DNA of 64,000 bases from an uncultured Pseudomonadales bacterium (GCA_958295875.1 OY282379.1:1364001-1428000); one strand, 5' to 3'; counted from the stretch's first letter, positions 26,220-36,444 are shown. The notes: generated from the letters alone by a model not told the origin. Made by a program: numbers and translations.

Positions 26220-26816
26220 TCAGTATAGCCGCAGGTTGCGCCCCCGCGCCGTGAAGCAGCGCCAGCCAGCCTCCGTCACCACAGCGTCCAACGGCACGTC
26301 CCAATCCTGTTGCGGGAGCTGCGGCACGCGCTGCAATTCGTGGGCGACGCCGATGAGCACGGGATGGCGGAACTTGGCGAAACGACGGTCGTAGAAGCCG
26401 GCGCCCATGCCAAGCCGCCCGCCGGCGTCATCGAAGGCCACCAATGGGGTCAACGCCGCGGACAACCGGAGCACCGACACCGGGGCGCCCCGCGCCGGCT
26501 CCTCAATGCCAAAGCGATTCGCGGTGAGCGGCTCGCCGACACGGTGGGAGCGGAACGTCATCCGCGTCGCAGACTCCACCACCGGCAGGGCGCAACGCGG
26601 GTGGCGGGCGATGAAGGGCCACACGTCTGGCTCGCCATCGAAGGCGGCATAGGCCGCAACCCAGCCCTTGAGCGGCAGCGCCGAGGCCATGAGCCAGCGG
26701 CAAACGGCGGTGGCGTGGCGGGTTTGCTCGGCGGGCGTCAGGGCGCGGCGGCGGGCGCGCAAACGCCGGCGCAATGGCGGTGGCGCACCGCGCGCGGCGC
26801 CGGCCGGCGCTGTCAC
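26220..26816 (-). CDS. fau: 5-formyltetrahydrofolate cyclo-ligase
   Basis: 198 residues. Converts 5-formyl-THF to 5,10-methenyl-THF with ATP. LRRRLRARRRALTPAEQTRHATAV is the conserved N-terminal helix; RFGIEEPARG and the substrate/ATP motif LVAFDDAGGRLGMGAGFYDRRF are diagnostic, followed by VLIGVAHELQ. The GTG start fits the family length. It lies about 50 bp downstream of the 6S RNA, the same ssrS-ygfA arrangement as E. coli, so it is probably co-transcribed with 6S RNA. Confidence 0.92.
   Translation of the reverse strand: MTAPAGAARGAPPPLRRRLRARRRALTPAEQTRHATAVCRWLMASALPLKGWVAAYAAFDGEPDVWPFIARHPRCALPVVESATRMTFRSHRVGEPLTANRFGIEEPARGAPVSVLRLSAALTPLVAFDDAGGRLGMGAGFYDRRFAKFRHPVLIGVAHELQRVPQLPQQDWDVPLDAVVTEAGWRCFTARGRNLRLY
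26222..26227 (-). promoter_or_regulatory. -10 hexamer TATACT 6 nt before def GTG (leaderless candidate)
   Basis: GGCTATACT overlaps the last codons and TGA of the upstream cyclo-ligase gene, then GAGACG and GTG. A transcript starting here would have no leader. Confidence 0.55.
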
Positions 26817-26865
26817 GCGCCAGCCATTGGGCGCAAGGCGGGCCGAGCGCCCACCCGGCTTGGTG

Positions 26866-27077
26866 CCGTCTCCCGATGACGCCGCTGTTGGGCTTGCCCT
26901 GAGCCGTCTAGGCTCAGAGCGGGGATTCGTATGGACGCACAAGGCTTCCCGCGGCAGCCACCCCAAAGCGGTGATGGCCGCCCGGCATCGGGCCTGCACA
27001 CCGGGCCCACAGCGGACTCCCCTTTTACTTCTTAACGGCTCAAGGACGACACCAACTGGCGCGCGCCTCAGGAGACT
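26866..27077 (-). ncRNA. ssrS: 6S RNA
   Basis: The ~210-nt segment between zapA and the 5-formyl-THF cyclo-ligase gene is where 6S RNA lies in gammaproteobacteria. The ends pair: GTCTCC near the 5' end with GGAGAC near the 3' end. An internal hairpin CTGAGCC-TAGAC-GGCTCAG is in the 3' half, and unpaired A/G-rich sequence (GTTAAGAAGTAAAAGGGG) can form the central bubble that mimics an open promoter for RNA polymerase sigma70. A TATACT -10 lies 7 nt before the proposed 5' A at 27077. It is about 25 nt longer than the E. coli RNA. Ends are estimates. Confidence 0.85.
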
Positions 27078-27084
27078 GCCGGCG

Positions 27085-27090
27085 AGTATA
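27085..27090 (-). promoter_or_regulatory. -10 hexamer TATACT of the 6S RNA promoter
   Basis: GGCTATACTCGCC on the minus strand, 7 nt before the predicted 6S RNA 5' end. It uses the same GGCTATACT form and spacing as the leaderless protein genes, and so calibrates the -10 to start distance in this genome. Confidence 0.6.
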
Positions 27091-27113
27091 GCCGACGCTC
27101 GCGGCGCGGCGCG

Positions 27114-27404
27114 TCAAGTGGGCAACGACTTCGTTTCCTCGATGGTCGTTGCGATGCGTTCCGACAGAGCCGTGGTTTGCTCGGCGGCGGCGGCGTTGGT
27201 CTTCAGATAGTCGTGCGCGATGTTGAGCGCTGCCATGACGGCGAGGCGGTCCAGCCCCACCACTTTGCCGGCGGCGCGGATCTTGCGCATCCGATCATCC
27301 ACGATGGCCGCGGAGGCGATCAGTTCGTCTTGTTCCTCGGCAGCGCAACTCACTTCGTAGGATTTGTCCAAAATCTGAATGGTCGCGGTGATCGTCTTGC
27401 TCAT
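27114..27404 (-). CDS. zapA: Cell division protein ZapA
   Basis: 96 residues: a small N-terminal strand-rich domain (TITATIQILDKSYEVSCAAEEQDEL) and a long C-terminal coiled-coil helix containing LAVMAALNIAHDYLK, the ZapA landmark. It bundles FtsZ filaments at mid-cell. Its ATG overlaps the stop of the upstream coiled-coil gene by 4 nt; the 6S RNA follows downstream, as in E. coli. Confidence 0.93.
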   Translation of the reverse strand: MSKTITATIQILDKSYEVSCAAEEQDELIASAAIVDDRMRKIRAAGKVVGLDRLAVMAALNIAHDYLKTNAAAAEQTTALSERIATTIEETKSLPT

Positions 27405-27619
27405 GGCTCCTGCTCCAGCGCCTTCAAGCGGCCGATGATCGATTCGACCAAGCTCTCGGCGCGTTCGTTCCGCTCCAACAGCTGGGCGCGCTCCGCGGCC
27501 AGCGACCGCATCTGCGTCCGCAAGGCGTGGTTCTCGGCTGCCAGCCTGCGGCTCAATGCGATGAGTTCGTCGATGCGCGCCTTCAGTGGCGCAAAATCGG
27601 ATGAGCCTGCCTCTGCCAA
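27401..27619 (-). CDS. Short coiled-coil protein, TIGR02449 family
   Basis: 72 residues, almost entirely one heptad-patterned helix (LKARIDELIALSRRLAAENHALRTQM). It is the small ZapB-like partner usually found just before zapA in gammaproteobacteria, and probably works in divisome organisation. The TTG start has GGAGACGG about 7 nt upstream. It is divergent from pepP, with a 271-bp promoter-bearing gap in which I see no other feature beyond a possible TAGCAT -10 near 27846. Confidence 0.85.
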   Translation of the reverse strand: MAEAGSSDFAPLKARIDELIALSRRLAAENHALRTQMRSLAAERAQLLERNERAESLVESIIGRLKALEQEP

Positions 27620-27890
27620 GCGCCGTCTCCGCCCTTGCGCACCGCAAGGCTAGTGTCCCCCGAACCGACGCCTTTGTGAAGTGCTTGTGCGGGCTTGGCA
27701 GCGCGCTCAGCGCCTTCTGGACGGCGTCGCGAGAGCGGCCTTGATCGTCGGCCGGTCCTCTGCTGGGCTTCGCGGATTGCCAGAGCTGGCCGGGCGGAGG
27801 CTCGGCCAAGGCGTTCTTTAGCTGCTCGGCCAAGCCTCGGTCTGCTAGCATTCGCGGCTTGCTCCACTTCGAGGCTTCGAGGCGACGCGC

Positions 27891-29294
27891 TTGAACCTTG
27901 TCGTCGGCTTGCCAGAGTATCGCCGCCGGCGGGCGCGGCTCATGGCTTTGATGGGCGCGGGGTCGGTGGCCTTCGTGCCAAGCGCCGATTTGAGCTATCG
28001 AAACCGGGACGTCGAGCACCCGTTCCGCCAAGACAGCGACTTCCACTATCTCACCGGCCTCGACGAGGCCGGCTGCCTGTTGGCGCTCGCCCCTGGCCGG
28101 GAAGACGGCGCCACCGTGTTGTTCTGCCAAGAGCGGGATGAACGCATGGAGCGCTATCGGGGCGAACAGCTTGGCCCGGAGCGGGCACCGGCCGCACTGG
28201 GTTTGGATGCGGCGTTGCCCCACACCGAGTTGGGCAGCGCGTTGCCGGAGCTGTTGGCCGGCCGCTCCCGCGTCTACGTCGCGCTCGGCGAGCATCCAGC
28301 CTTCGATCAACAGCTCATAGAAAGCGTCGGCGCCCTGCGGGCGCGAGCGCCATCCGGCGGCGGGGCGCCAGACGAGATCGTCGCCTTGGAGCGCCTGCTG
28401 CACGAACAGCGGCTCTTCAAGTCTCCGGTGGAATGTCGGCTGATGGGGCAAGCCGCGGACATCACCGCCGCCGCGCATCTGCGCGCCATGCGCCACTGCG
28501 CCCCTGGGATGGCGGAAGCAGAGCTCGAAGCGGAGATCCGCCACGAGTTCATGCGCCGCGGGGCGCCGGCGGCGGCGTATCCGCCCATCGTCGCCGGCGG
28601 CGCCAACGCCTGTGTAATGCACTACACGAACAACGACGCCCCGCTTCGCGACGGCGACCTCGTGCTCATCGACGCCGGCTGCGAGTATCGGTGCTACGCA
28701 GCCGACGTAACGCGCACCTTCCCGGTGAACGGGCGTTTCTCGCCGCCGCAGCGAGACCTCTACGAAGTGGTGTTGGCCGCGCAACGCGCCGCCCTCGCCG
28801 CGGCGCGGCCCGGCGCCGCCTTCGACGCGCCAGATCAGGCCGCGGCGCGGGTGCTCGCCGAAGGCCTGATCGCGCTCGGCATCATCGACGGCGACGTCGA
28901 CCAAGCGCTGGAGGACAAGGCCCACGAGCCATTCACCATCCACCGGTGCTCGCACTGGCTGGGCATGGACGTGCATGATGTCGGCGCCTATCGGATCGAC
29001 GGCGCGTGGCGGGCTCTGCAGCCCGGCATGGCGCTCACCATCGAACCCGGCCTGTACTTCCCCGACGATCCCGCCAACCCGGTGCCGCCGCCGTGGCGCG
29101 GCATGGGTATTCGCATCGAAGACGACATCGTGATCGGCAAGGCGGCCGGCGCAAGGCACGCAGCGCCGCCAGACGCATCCGGTAGCGCCCCGCCCGCCCA
29201 GCAGCAGCCGCCAGCGGGCGACACAGACATCCACATCTTGTCCGCGGCGGTGCCCAAGGCCATCGATGACATCGAGGCGTTGATGAATGGCTGA
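27891..29294 (+). CDS. pepP: Xaa-Pro aminopeptidase (aminopeptidase P II)
   Basis: 467 residues. Cleaves the first residue before proline. PEYRRRRARLMALMGAGSVAFVPSA and RQDSDFHYLTGLDE are the PepP N-domain start; the pita-bread catalytic domain has VLIDAGCEYRCYAADVTRTFP (two Asp), CSHWLGMDVHDVG (His), TIEPGLYF and RIEDDIVI (two Glu), the full dimetal site. Unusual: about 25 residues rich in Pro, Ala and Gln (about 420-445) interrupt the C-terminal segment before AAVPKAIDDIEALM. TTG start; it overlaps ubiH. Confidence 0.92.
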   Translation: MNLVVGLPEYRRRRARLMALMGAGSVAFVPSADLSYRNRDVEHPFRQDSDFHYLTGLDEAGCLLALAPGREDGATVLFCQERDERMERYRGEQLGPERAPAALGLDAALPHTELGSALPELLAGRSRVYVALGEHPAFDQQLIESVGALRARAPSGGGAPDEIVALERLLHEQRLFKSPVECRLMGQAADITAAAHLRAMRHCAPGMAEAELEAEIRHEFMRRGAPAAAYPPIVAGGANACVMHYTNNDAPLRDGDLVLIDAGCEYRCYAADVTRTFPVNGRFSPPQRDLYEVVLAAQRAALAAARPGAAFDAPDQAAARVLAEGLIALGIIDGDVDQALEDKAHEPFTIHRCSHWLGMDVHDVGAYRIDGAWRALQPGMALTIEPGLYFPDDPANPVPPPWRGMGIRIEDDIVIGKAAGARHAAPPDASGSAPPAQQQPPAGDTDIHILSAAVPKAIDDIEALMNG

Positions 29295-30483
29295 CGGCGC
29301 CTACGATGTGGCCATCGTCGGCGCCGGGCTGGTCGGCGCAGCAGCCGCGTTGGCCCTCGGCGGCGCCGGCCGGCGCGTCGCGTTGATCGACCGTGCAGCC
29401 CCGCAAGCGCAAGCCGGGCGCTTGGGCTTTGACCTGCGAACCATCGCCCTCAACGAAGCGTCTCTGGCACTGCTCGATGGCCACGTCGAGGCGACGCCCA
29501 TCCGCCGCATGAAGGTGTGGGAAGAGTGCGGCACCGGCTGCATCGAGTTCACCGCCGACGCCGTGGGCGCCCCTGCCCTCGCTTGGGTCGTCGAAGCGAG
29601 CCCGGCGCGAGCGGCTCTGTGGCAAGCGTGCGGCCAAGGCGAGAACGTCGACGTCGTGGTTGGCGACGTCGTGGGGCTCAACGAAGCGGCAACGGCCCTG
29701 CGGCTCACGCTGGCCGCGCCGAACGGGGCGGCTGCTGCTGCGCCAAGGGAGATCGCCGCCCAGCTGGTGCTTGCGGCGGATGGCGCCAGTTCGCGGGTGT
29801 GCGAGCTGGCCGGCGTCAAGGCGCTCGGGCGCGGCCAAGGAGACGCGGCAATCGCCACCGCGGTGCTGTTTGCACGGCCCCACAATCAAACGGCGCTGCA
29901 GCGGTTCGGCGCCGGCGGCCCGCTCGCGCTGTTGCCGCTGCGCCATCCGCGCGCCGTCTCGCTCATCTGGAGCCTCGACAAAGAGGCCGCCGAGCGCTTG
30001 GCGGCGCTCCCGGACGCAGCGTTCGCCACAGCGCTTGAGGCGGCTTCGGAGGGCGCCTTGGGCAGCGTCGAGGACATCGAGCGGCGCATGTTGGCGCCGT
30101 TGGCGCAGCGGGTGGTGGCGAACTGCAATCCGCGGCCGCGTCTGTTGGCATTGGGGGATGCGGCGCGCACCCTGCATCCCCTCGCCGGCCAAGGCGTCAA
30201 CCTCGGCTTGGAGGATGTGGCGCGGGTGGTCGAGAAGGCACGCCAAGGCGAGCCGGACCTTGGCCGCGCCAACCTATGGCGTGGCTTCGCAACCCGGCGG
30301 CGCCTGCGCAGCGAAGGCATGGCCGCGCTGATGACGGCGTTACGCGGCGCCTATGGCTGCGCCGGCCCAGTGGCGCGGTGGGCGCGGAACATCGGCGTGC
30401 GCTGGGTCGATCAAACCGCCGCGGTGAAACGGCAACTGATTCTGGAAGCCATGGGCAAGGGCCCGTTGGCGCAGCGCCTCTAG
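29287..30483 (+). CDS. ubiH: Ubiquinone biosynthesis FAD-dependent hydroxylase, UbiH/UbiI family
   Basis: 398-residue flavin monooxygenase. YDVAIVGAGLVGAAAALAL is the FAD Rossmann motif; VLAADGASSRVCELAGV is the conserved DG region; RLLALGDAARTLHPLAGQGVNLGLEDV is the UbiH/COQ6 signature. It hydroxylates the quinone ring at the membrane. E. coli has ubiH and ubiI here in tandem; only one is present, so it might serve more than one position or others lie elsewhere. Overlaps pepP by 8 nt and is followed by gcvT. Confidence 0.9.
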   Translation: MADGAYDVAIVGAGLVGAAAALALGGAGRRVALIDRAAPQAQAGRLGFDLRTIALNEASLALLDGHVEATPIRRMKVWEECGTGCIEFTADAVGAPALAWVVEASPARAALWQACGQGENVDVVVGDVVGLNEAATALRLTLAAPNGAAAAAPREIAAQLVLAADGASSRVCELAGVKALGRGQGDAAIATAVLFARPHNQTALQRFGAGGPLALLPLRHPRAVSLIWSLDKEAAERLAALPDAAFATALEAASEGALGSVEDIERRMLAPLAQRVVANCNPRPRLLALGDAARTLHPLAGQGVNLGLEDVARVVEKARQGEPDLGRANLWRGFATRRRLRSEGMAALMTALRGAYGCAGPVARWARNIGVRWVDQTAAVKRQLILEAMGKGPLAQRL

Positions 30484-30490
30484 CCGGCAG

Positions 30491-31582
30491 ATGGCGCTGC
30501 GCCGCACGCCGCTCCATGCCCTGCATCGCAGCGCCGGCGCCGTGATGATCGACTTCGCCGGCTGGAGCATGCCGCTGCGCTACGGTTCACAGATAGAAGA
30601 GCACCACGCCGTGCGCGCCGACGCCGGCATGTTCGACGTCTCGCACATGACCATCATCGACGTGCGGGATGCGCGCGGCGGAAACGGCCATGCGCAAGCT
30701 CTTTTGCGCCAGCTCATCGCCAACGACGTGGCACGGCTTGACGCGCCCGGCAAGGCCCTATACGGAACCCTGCTGAACGAGAGCGGCGGCATCGTCGACG
30801 ACGTCATCGCGTATCGGCTGCAGGATCGATTCCGCGTGGTGGCCAATGCTTCCACCCGCGAGCGGGTGCTCAGTTGGTGTACGCGCTGGGCGGCGGACTT
30901 CGCAGTCGCCGTGGAGGAACGGCCGGACTTAGCCATGGTCGCCATCCAAGGCCCGGCCGCGGTCCAGCGCTTCGTGGCGGCGACCGGGCACAGCGGCGCC
31001 GCCGCGCTGCAACGGTTCCAGGCATTGACGGCCGACACATGGATGATCGCCCGCACGGGCTACACTGGCGAAGATGGCTTGGAGGTGCTGGCGCCCGGCG
31101 CTGACGCGGCGGCACTGTGGCAGCGCCTCGCAGAGGGCGGCGTGCGCCCCATCGGCTTCGGCGCGCGCGACACGCTGCGGCTGGAAGCCGGCCTCAATCT
31201 GTACGGACACGACATGGACGAGACGACGTCGCCGCTTGAATCCAACCTCGGCTGGACGGTGGCTTGGACGCCCAAGGAGCGCGCCTTCATTGGCCGCGAC
31301 GCCTTGGAGGCGCAACGCGGCGCAAAGCCGGCGGCGAAGCTCACCGGGCTCGCGCTGACGCAACGCGGCGTCATGCGCCGCGGCATGCGCGTCGCCACGG
31401 CTGCTGGGGACGGCGTGATCACCAGCGGCGCGTTCGCGCCCAGCCTCGGCTGCAGCGTGGCGCTGGCGCGAGTGCCCCGCGGCGCGGCCGGCGACGCCCA
31501 GGTGACGGTGCGCGGCGAGCCGAAGCCGGCGCGGCTGCTGCGGCCGCCGTTTTGGCGCGACGGCGCCCGCACCTTCGAGTAG
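30491..31582 (+). CDS. gcvT: Glycine cleavage system T protein (aminomethyltransferase)
   Basis: 363 residues. Moves the aminomethyl group from lipoyl-GcvH to tetrahydrofolate, releasing ammonia. [33 protein letters not shown] is the start signature; [38 protein letters not shown] and FIGRDAL follow, with GVMRRGMRV in the last domain. It begins 8 nt after ubiH, in the E. coli-like pepP-ubiH-gcv order. Confidence 0.95.
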   Translation: MALRRTPLHALHRSAGAVMIDFAGWSMPLRYGSQIEEHHAVRADAGMFDVSHMTIIDVRDARGGNGHAQALLRQLIANDVARLDAPGKALYGTLLNESGGIVDDVIAYRLQDRFRVVANASTRERVLSWCTRWAADFAVAVEERPDLAMVAIQGPAAVQRFVAATGHSGAAALQRFQALTADTWMIARTGYTGEDGLEVLAPGADAAALWQRLAEGGVRPIGFGARDTLRLEAGLNLYGHDMDETTSPLESNLGWTVAWTPKERAFIGRDALEAQRGAKPAAKLTGLALTQRGVMRRGMRVATAAGDGVITSGAFAPSLGCSVALARVPRGAAGDAQVTVRGEPKPARLLRPPFWRDGARTFE

Positions 31583-31592
31583 AGGAGGCCAA

Positions 31593-32012
31593 GTGAACGA
31601 ACTCCCGGGCGAACTCGCCTACGCGCCGACCCACGAGTGGGCGCGCCTCGATGACGACGGGCGCGTAGTGGTCGGCATCTCGGACTACGCCCAAGAGCAA
31701 CTCGGCGACGTGGTGTACGTCGAGTTGCCGGAGCTCGACCAAGACGTTGCAGCGGCTGAGGAATCCGCCGTCGTGGAATCCGTGAAGGCGGCATCCGACA
31801 TCTACGCCCCCGTGTCCGGCACCGTGGTGGCGCTGAACGATGCTTTGGCAGACGCGCCTGAGCTGGTGAATGAAGACCCATACGGACGCGGCTGGTTCTT
31901 CGCCATCGAACCTAGCGACCCATCTCAGCTGGAAGACCTCCTTGACGCAAGCGCCTACTCGGAACATTGCGAGAGCGCCGCGCAGGACGACGGCGGCGAC
32001 GAGGACGCCTAA
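31593..32012 (+). CDS. gcvH: Glycine cleavage system H protein
   Basis: 139-residue lipoyl carrier. [38 protein letters not shown] is the family start and [20 protein letters not shown] contains the lysine to be lipoylated (about K69). The C-terminal acidic tail is a little longer than usual. GTG start with AGAGGAGG about 5 nt upstream, one of the best ribosome sites in the window. Confidence 0.96.
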   Translation: MNELPGELAYAPTHEWARLDDDGRVVVGISDYAQEQLGDVVYVELPELDQDVAAAEESAVVESVKAASDIYAPVSGTVVALNDALADAPELVNEDPYGRGWFFAIEPSDPSQLEDLLDASAYSEHCESAAQDDGGDEDA

Positions 32013-32021
32013 CCCCACGCC

Positions 32022-33377
32022 ATGCCCTTCATTCCCCATACAGCCGCGGACACCGCGGCGATGCTGCGCGCCATCGGCGTCGCGGACATCGAGGCACTCT
32101 TCGACGAGATACCAGACCGCTTGCGCAGCACGCCGTCGGGCACGCCGCGGGCGGGGCTGTCGGAGATGGAGATGCGCCGCCGCTTTGCGGAGCGGGCGGC
32201 CCAAGACGCGACCGGGCCCTGCTTCGTCGGCGCCGGCTGCTACGACCATCACATCCCCGCCGCGGTGTGGGACCTCGCCAGCCGCGGCGAGTTCATGACG
32301 GCCTACACGCCCTATCAGGCGGAAGCGAGCCAAGGCACGCTGCAGGTGATCTACGAGTTCCAGACGATGCTTTGCGAGCTCACCGGCATGGACGCCTGCA
32401 ACGCCTCCGTCTACGAAGGCGGCGCCGGCCTCGCCGAAGCGGTGCTGATGGCGGTGCGCGCCAACCGCAAGGCGGCCCGCGCCGGCTGGCCGCGCACCGT
32501 GCCCATGGCTGGAGCCGTACACCCCCTGTACGTGCAGGCGACGCGCAGCATCGTGTGCAACCAAGGCATCGACGTGCCGATGCTGCCCTACGGCGACGAC
32601 GGCCGGGTGGATCTCACGGCGCTGGACGGCCTCGCGGCGCCGCCGGTGGCCCTCGTGGTGCAGCAACCGAACTTCTTCGGCGTGCTCGAAGATGTGGACG
32701 CCATCGCGGATTGGGCGGCGGAGCGGGGCACGCTGTTGGTGGCTTGCGTCAATCCGCTGTCGTTGGCGCTGCTCAAGCCGCCATCCGCCTGGGGCAGCGC
32801 CGGCGCAGACATCGTGTGCGGCGATGGCCAGCCGTTGGGCGTGCCGATGGCCTCCGGCGGGCCGTCGTTCGGCTTTCTGTGCTCGCGCCAAGCCTTGGTG
32901 CGGCAACTGCCGGGGCGCATCGTCGGCCGCACCGAAGATGCGCACGGCGAGCCAGGGTTCACGCTCACCCTGCAGGCCCGCGAGCAGCACATCCGCCGCG
33001 CCAAGGCCACCTCCAACATCTGCACCAACCAAGGTTTGCTCGTCACCGCCGCGACCATCCACATGAGCCTGTTGGGCGCTGCCGGCTTGCGCGAAGTGGC
33101 CGCCGCCTCGTGCGCGAAGACGCGGGAATTGATACACGCCTTGCGGCGGCCGCGCCGCTTCAGCGCGCCCTGCTTCCACGAGTGCGTCATCGACCTTGGG
33201 TGCCCGGCCACGCCGGTGGTGGAAGCGCTGGCGCGGGACGGCGTGCTCGGCGGCCTCGCCTTGGGTCCTTACTTCGCGGAGCTCGCGCACTGCGTGCTGG
33301 TGTGCGCGACGGAGCGGCGCACCAGCGCGGAGATCGAGCGCTTCGCGACGGCGTTGCGGGGGGCGCTCAGCAACTGA
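32022..33377 (+). CDS. gcvPA: Glycine dehydrogenase (aminomethyl-transferring) subunit 1
   Basis: 451 residues, the N-terminal half of the P protein as a separate gene. [18 protein letters not shown] and [39 protein letters not shown] are diagnostic, as are [22 protein letters not shown] and [38 protein letters not shown]. It pairs with GcvPB to decarboxylate glycine on pyridoxal phosphate. E. coli and Pseudomonas have one fused GcvP, so the split form is a lineage marker. Confidence 0.95.
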   Translation: MPFIPHTAADTAAMLRAIGVADIEALFDEIPDRLRSTPSGTPRAGLSEMEMRRRFAERAAQDATGPCFVGAGCYDHHIPAAVWDLASRGEFMTAYTPYQAEASQGTLQVIYEFQTMLCELTGMDACNASVYEGGAGLAEAVLMAVRANRKAARAGWPRTVPMAGAVHPLYVQATRSIVCNQGIDVPMLPYGDDGRVDLTALDGLAAPPVALVVQQPNFFGVLEDVDAIADWAAERGTLLVACVNPLSLALLKPPSAWGSAGADIVCGDGQPLGVPMASGGPSFGFLCSRQALVRQLPGRIVGRTEDAHGEPGFTLTLQAREQHIRRAKATSNICTNQGLLVTAATIHMSLLGAAGLREVAAASCAKTRELIHALRRPRRFSAPCFHECVIDLGCPATPVVEALARDGVLGGLALGPYFAELAHCVLVCATERRTSAEIERFATALRGALSN

Positions 33378-34822
33378 TGGGCGCGCAGACCATCTTCGAT
33401 CTCTCGCAGCCCGGCCGCGGCGCCGGCGCCCAGCGTCCCAGCCCCGCCGCGGTGGACGACCTGCCCGCCGAGTTGCGCCGCGACGCCGCGCCGCGGCTGC
33501 CGCAGGTGTCGGAACTGCAGGCGCTGCGCCACTACACCAACCTCTCGCGCGCCAACTTTTCCATCGACTCGCAGTTCTATCCGCTCGGCTCCTGCACGAT
33601 GAAATACAACCCGCGTGGCGCGCACCGCGCCGCCAGCGAACCGGGCTTCCTCACCCGCCATCCGTTGGCGCCGGCCAGCGTGAGCCAAGGCTTTCTCGCC
33701 TGTCTGCACGACCTGCAGGAAATCCTCAAGAATGCCGCGGGGATGCCAGCGATGTCCCTGACGCCCATGGCCGGCGCCCAAGGCGAGTTCGCCGGCGTCG
33801 CCATGATCCGTGCTTGGCACGACGCCCAAGGCGACGCCTCAAGGCGCGAGATCCTCGTGCCGGCCGGCGCCCACGGCACCAATCCCGCAACGGCCGCGAT
33901 GTGCGGCTGCACCGTGCGGGAAGTGGCGGTGCGCGACCATGGCGACGTGGATTTGGACGCCTTGAAGGCCGCGGTGGGCGCCAACACCGCCGGGCTGATG
34001 ATGACTAATCCGTCCACCTGCGGCGTGTTCGAGCGGCGCGTGACGGACATCGCCGCCATCGTGCATGACGCCGGTGGCCTGCTGTATTACGACGGCGCGA
34101 ACTTGAACGCCATCCTCGGCAAGGCCAAGCCCGGCGACATGGGCTTCGACGTGCTGCACTTCAACCTGCACAAGACGTTCGCCACCCCCCACGGCGGCGG
34201 CGGCCCCGGCGCCGGGCCGGTTGGCGCCACGGCGCGGCTCGCGCCATTTCTGCCCGGCCCAATCGTTGAACGCACGGATGGCGGCTACCAGTGGGCAGAG
34301 CCGCCGCAATCCATTGGCCGGCTTTCGGCCTTCATGGGCAACGCCGGCATCCTGCTGCGCGCCTTGGCGTACGCGCTCATGCTCGGCACCGAGGGCGAGC
34401 GCCGGGTTGGCGAATTCGCCACCCTGAATGCCAACTACCTCGCTGCCCGCTTGAAGGACGCCGGCTTCGACCTCGCTTGGCCCCAGCGTCGCGCCAGCCA
34501 CGAGTTCATCATCACGCTGGCGGCGCTGGCCCGGCGCCACGGCGTGACCGCGATGGATTTCGCCAAGCGGCTGCTGGACTTCGGCGTTCACGCGCCGACC
34601 ACCTACTTTCCACTGATGGTGCCGGAGTGCTTGCTCATCGAGCCCACCGAGACGGAGTGCAAAGAGGAGCTGGATGCCTTCGTGGCGGCCATGGAACGCA
34701 TCCTCGCCGAGGCGCGGGACGACCCGGAAACCGTGCGCACCGCTCCTCATACCATGCCCGTGAAACGCTTGGATGACGTGAAGGCGGCGAGGGAACTCGA
34801 CCTCAGGTGGCGCCCGCAGTGA
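33377..34822 (+). CDS. gcvPB: Glycine dehydrogenase (aminomethyl-transferring) subunit 2
   Basis: 481 residues. The PLP-binding subunit: [39 protein letters not shown] and the cofactor lysine motif [18 protein letters not shown] are clear; [20 protein letters not shown] context and [26 protein letters not shown] end the fold. The ATG overlaps the gcvPA stop by one base (TGATG), so the subunits are co-translated. It is the last gene of the pepP-ubiH-gcvTHPAPB block. Confidence 0.96.
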   Translation: MGAQTIFDLSQPGRGAGAQRPSPAAVDDLPAELRRDAAPRLPQVSELQALRHYTNLSRANFSIDSQFYPLGSCTMKYNPRGAHRAASEPGFLTRHPLAPASVSQGFLACLHDLQEILKNAAGMPAMSLTPMAGAQGEFAGVAMIRAWHDAQGDASRREILVPAGAHGTNPATAAMCGCTVREVAVRDHGDVDLDALKAAVGANTAGLMMTNPSTCGVFERRVTDIAAIVHDAGGLLYYDGANLNAILGKAKPGDMGFDVLHFNLHKTFATPHGGGGPGAGPVGATARLAPFLPGPIVERTDGGYQWAEPPQSIGRLSAFMGNAGILLRALAYALMLGTEGERRVGEFATLNANYLAARLKDAGFDLAWPQRRASHEFIITLAALARRHGVTAMDFAKRLLDFGVHAPTTYFPLMVPECLLIEPTETECKEELDAFVAAMERILAEARDDPETVRTAPHTMPVKRLDDVKAARELDLRWRPQ

Positions 34823-34916
34823 GCCTGCGCGCGCCGCCCTGCCAAGCCGACTAAGGGCCGCCACGCCCCACGACGCTCCCGCCCCACCACGCCCCCGCCC
34901 CGCGACGTTGGGCGCG

Positions 34917-34947
34917 ATGGGCGCCGGCAGATGCCGGCGGGACCCAT
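34917..34947. terminator. Hairpin after the gcv operon
   Basis: GCCGGC-AGAT-GCCGGC (34923-34938) is nested in ATGGG (34917-34921) and CCCAT (34943-34947), an extended imperfect stem in the 257-bp gap between gcvPB and the DUF2066 gene. There is no T-run, so it may be a weak terminator or a REP-like element. The rest of the gap is C-rich with nothing else I can name. Confidence 0.3.
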
Positions 34948-35079
34948 TCCACACCACGAATACATTCGGCCACACCGTGAACACACTGGTTTTCACCACA
35001 CTTCGCCAGTTTGTAACATGCGCTTTGGCATCCTCCGAAACCCCAAGATCCCATTGACCGCCCACCGCTGGCCACCACC

Positions 35080-36441
35080 TTGAGACGAAACCGCCAAACG
35101 CTCCTCGCGGGCGCCACGCTGTGCTGCGCGCTCAGCGCCGAAACCGCCGTGCTGGATTGGCTGTACGAGGTGGAAACGCCAGTGCCGTCGCGCACCCCGG
35201 CAGACCGCCACGCCGCCGCCCAACAAGCCCTCGACACCATGTTGATGCGGCTCACCGGGCTCTCCAAGGTGCCCCGCGAACCGGCCATCGCCGCCGCGCT
35301 CGCCGCGCCGGAGCGCTATTACCAACGCTACAGCTTCGTTGCCGACGGCGGCGAAACACGCCTTGCGGTGAGTTTCGCGCCGCAAGCGCTGCACAAGCTG
35401 ATCGCCGAAGCCGCACTGCCCATTTGGGCGGCGGATCGCCCGGTGGCGTTGGCGTGGGTGGTGGTGGCCGACGACGATGCGGACACCCCAGAGCCAGCGG
35501 GCGGCCTTGAGCCAGACGGCGCACCAGACGGCTCGGTGGCTTCCGAGCCGCTCACGGCGGCTGCAGGTGCCGCCACCACCGACGCGGCGCCCACGATGCC
35601 CCTCGAACCGCAGGAACACACCCCCGCGCATCCCAACGTCGCCCCCGACGATGGCGCCAACGAGCCGGCCAGCAGCCTTCCGCTGCCCACCCTAGGGCGC
35701 GCCGGCAACGTCGCGCTGCTAGGCAGGCCGCTCGACCAGAGCATGGTGCTGTCGAGCGCATCACGCCATCCCGTTGCCGTCGCCCTGCGCCAACGTGCCA
35801 GCGAACGCGGCATCGAGATCAGGCTGCCGCTCTATGACCTCGAAGATCGAGACCGCATCCTGCCGGCGACGCTGTGGCGCGGCTACACCTACACCATTCG
35901 GGAAGCCTCCGCACGCTACCAGCCGGACTACATCATCCTCGGCCAAGCGCGACGCGGCGCCGCCGGAACGTGGCTGACGGATTGGCAGCTTTGGTTCGAC
36001 GATGCCGAGTTGCCCCTGCAGTTGGAGACGCCGGACGCCGCCACCAGCGCGATGCTCGCCGTGGACGCCGCCGGCGACGAGCTGGCGCGCCGCTTCGCCG
36101 TCACCGGCGCCGCTTCCAGCTTCGTGGAGCTCGAAGTGCTCGGCGCCAACTCCGTCGCCGGCTACGCCGGCCTGTTGCGGCACCTTGCGGGGCTGGCCTA
36201 TCTGGACCGCGTGGAGCTCATCGAAGCCACCGCGAACGCCATCAAGCTGCGCGTGGCCACGCGCTCGTCCCGCGAACAACTTGGCAACCTGCTCGCCGCC
36301 AGCAACGCCTTCGCTCTGGCGACGGATGCGCCAGCCCCCGCCAACGGCAACGGCGAGCCCATGGCGCCGCTGCGCCTGCTGTGGACTGCCGCCTCCATCC
36401 GGGCGCAGACGGCCCACGCCGCAACCCAACGGCGGCGCTGA
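35080..36441 (+). CDS. DUF2066 domain-containing exported protein
   Basis: 453 residues. A short signal-like start (LLAGATLCCALSAETAV) precedes LYEVETPVPSRTPADRHAAAQQALDTMLMRLTGL, the DUF2066 hallmark. Residues about 130-200 are a low-complexity acidic, Pro/Ala-rich insertion; the rest of the DUF2066 region resumes with YTYTIREASARYQPDYIILG and DWQLWFDD. Function unknown; it commonly precedes a CDP-alcohol phosphatidyltransferase and hda, exactly as here. The TTG start is inferred from the signal sequence. Confidence 0.8.
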   Translation: MRRNRQTLLAGATLCCALSAETAVLDWLYEVETPVPSRTPADRHAAAQQALDTMLMRLTGLSKVPREPAIAAALAAPERYYQRYSFVADGGETRLAVSFAPQALHKLIAEAALPIWAADRPVALAWVVVADDDADTPEPAGGLEPDGAPDGSVASEPLTAAAGAATTDAAPTMPLEPQEHTPAHPNVAPDDGANEPASSLPLPTLGRAGNVALLGRPLDQSMVLSSASRHPVAVALRQRASERGIEIRLPLYDLEDRDRILPATLWRGYTYTIREASARYQPDYIILGQARRGAAGTWLTDWQLWFDDAELPLQLETPDAATSAMLAVDAAGDELARRFAVTGAASSFVELEVLGANSVAGYAGLLRHLAGLAYLDRVELIEATANAIKLRVATRSSREQLGNLLAASNAFALATDAPAPANGNGEPMAPLRLLWTAASIRAQTAHAATQRRR

Positions 36442-36444
36442 ACC

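Noticed and set aside
27114..29234. A 706-codon minus-strand frame across pepP and zapA
   Set aside because: Only the last 96 codons match ZapA; the rest is the antisense of pepP and the intergenic region.
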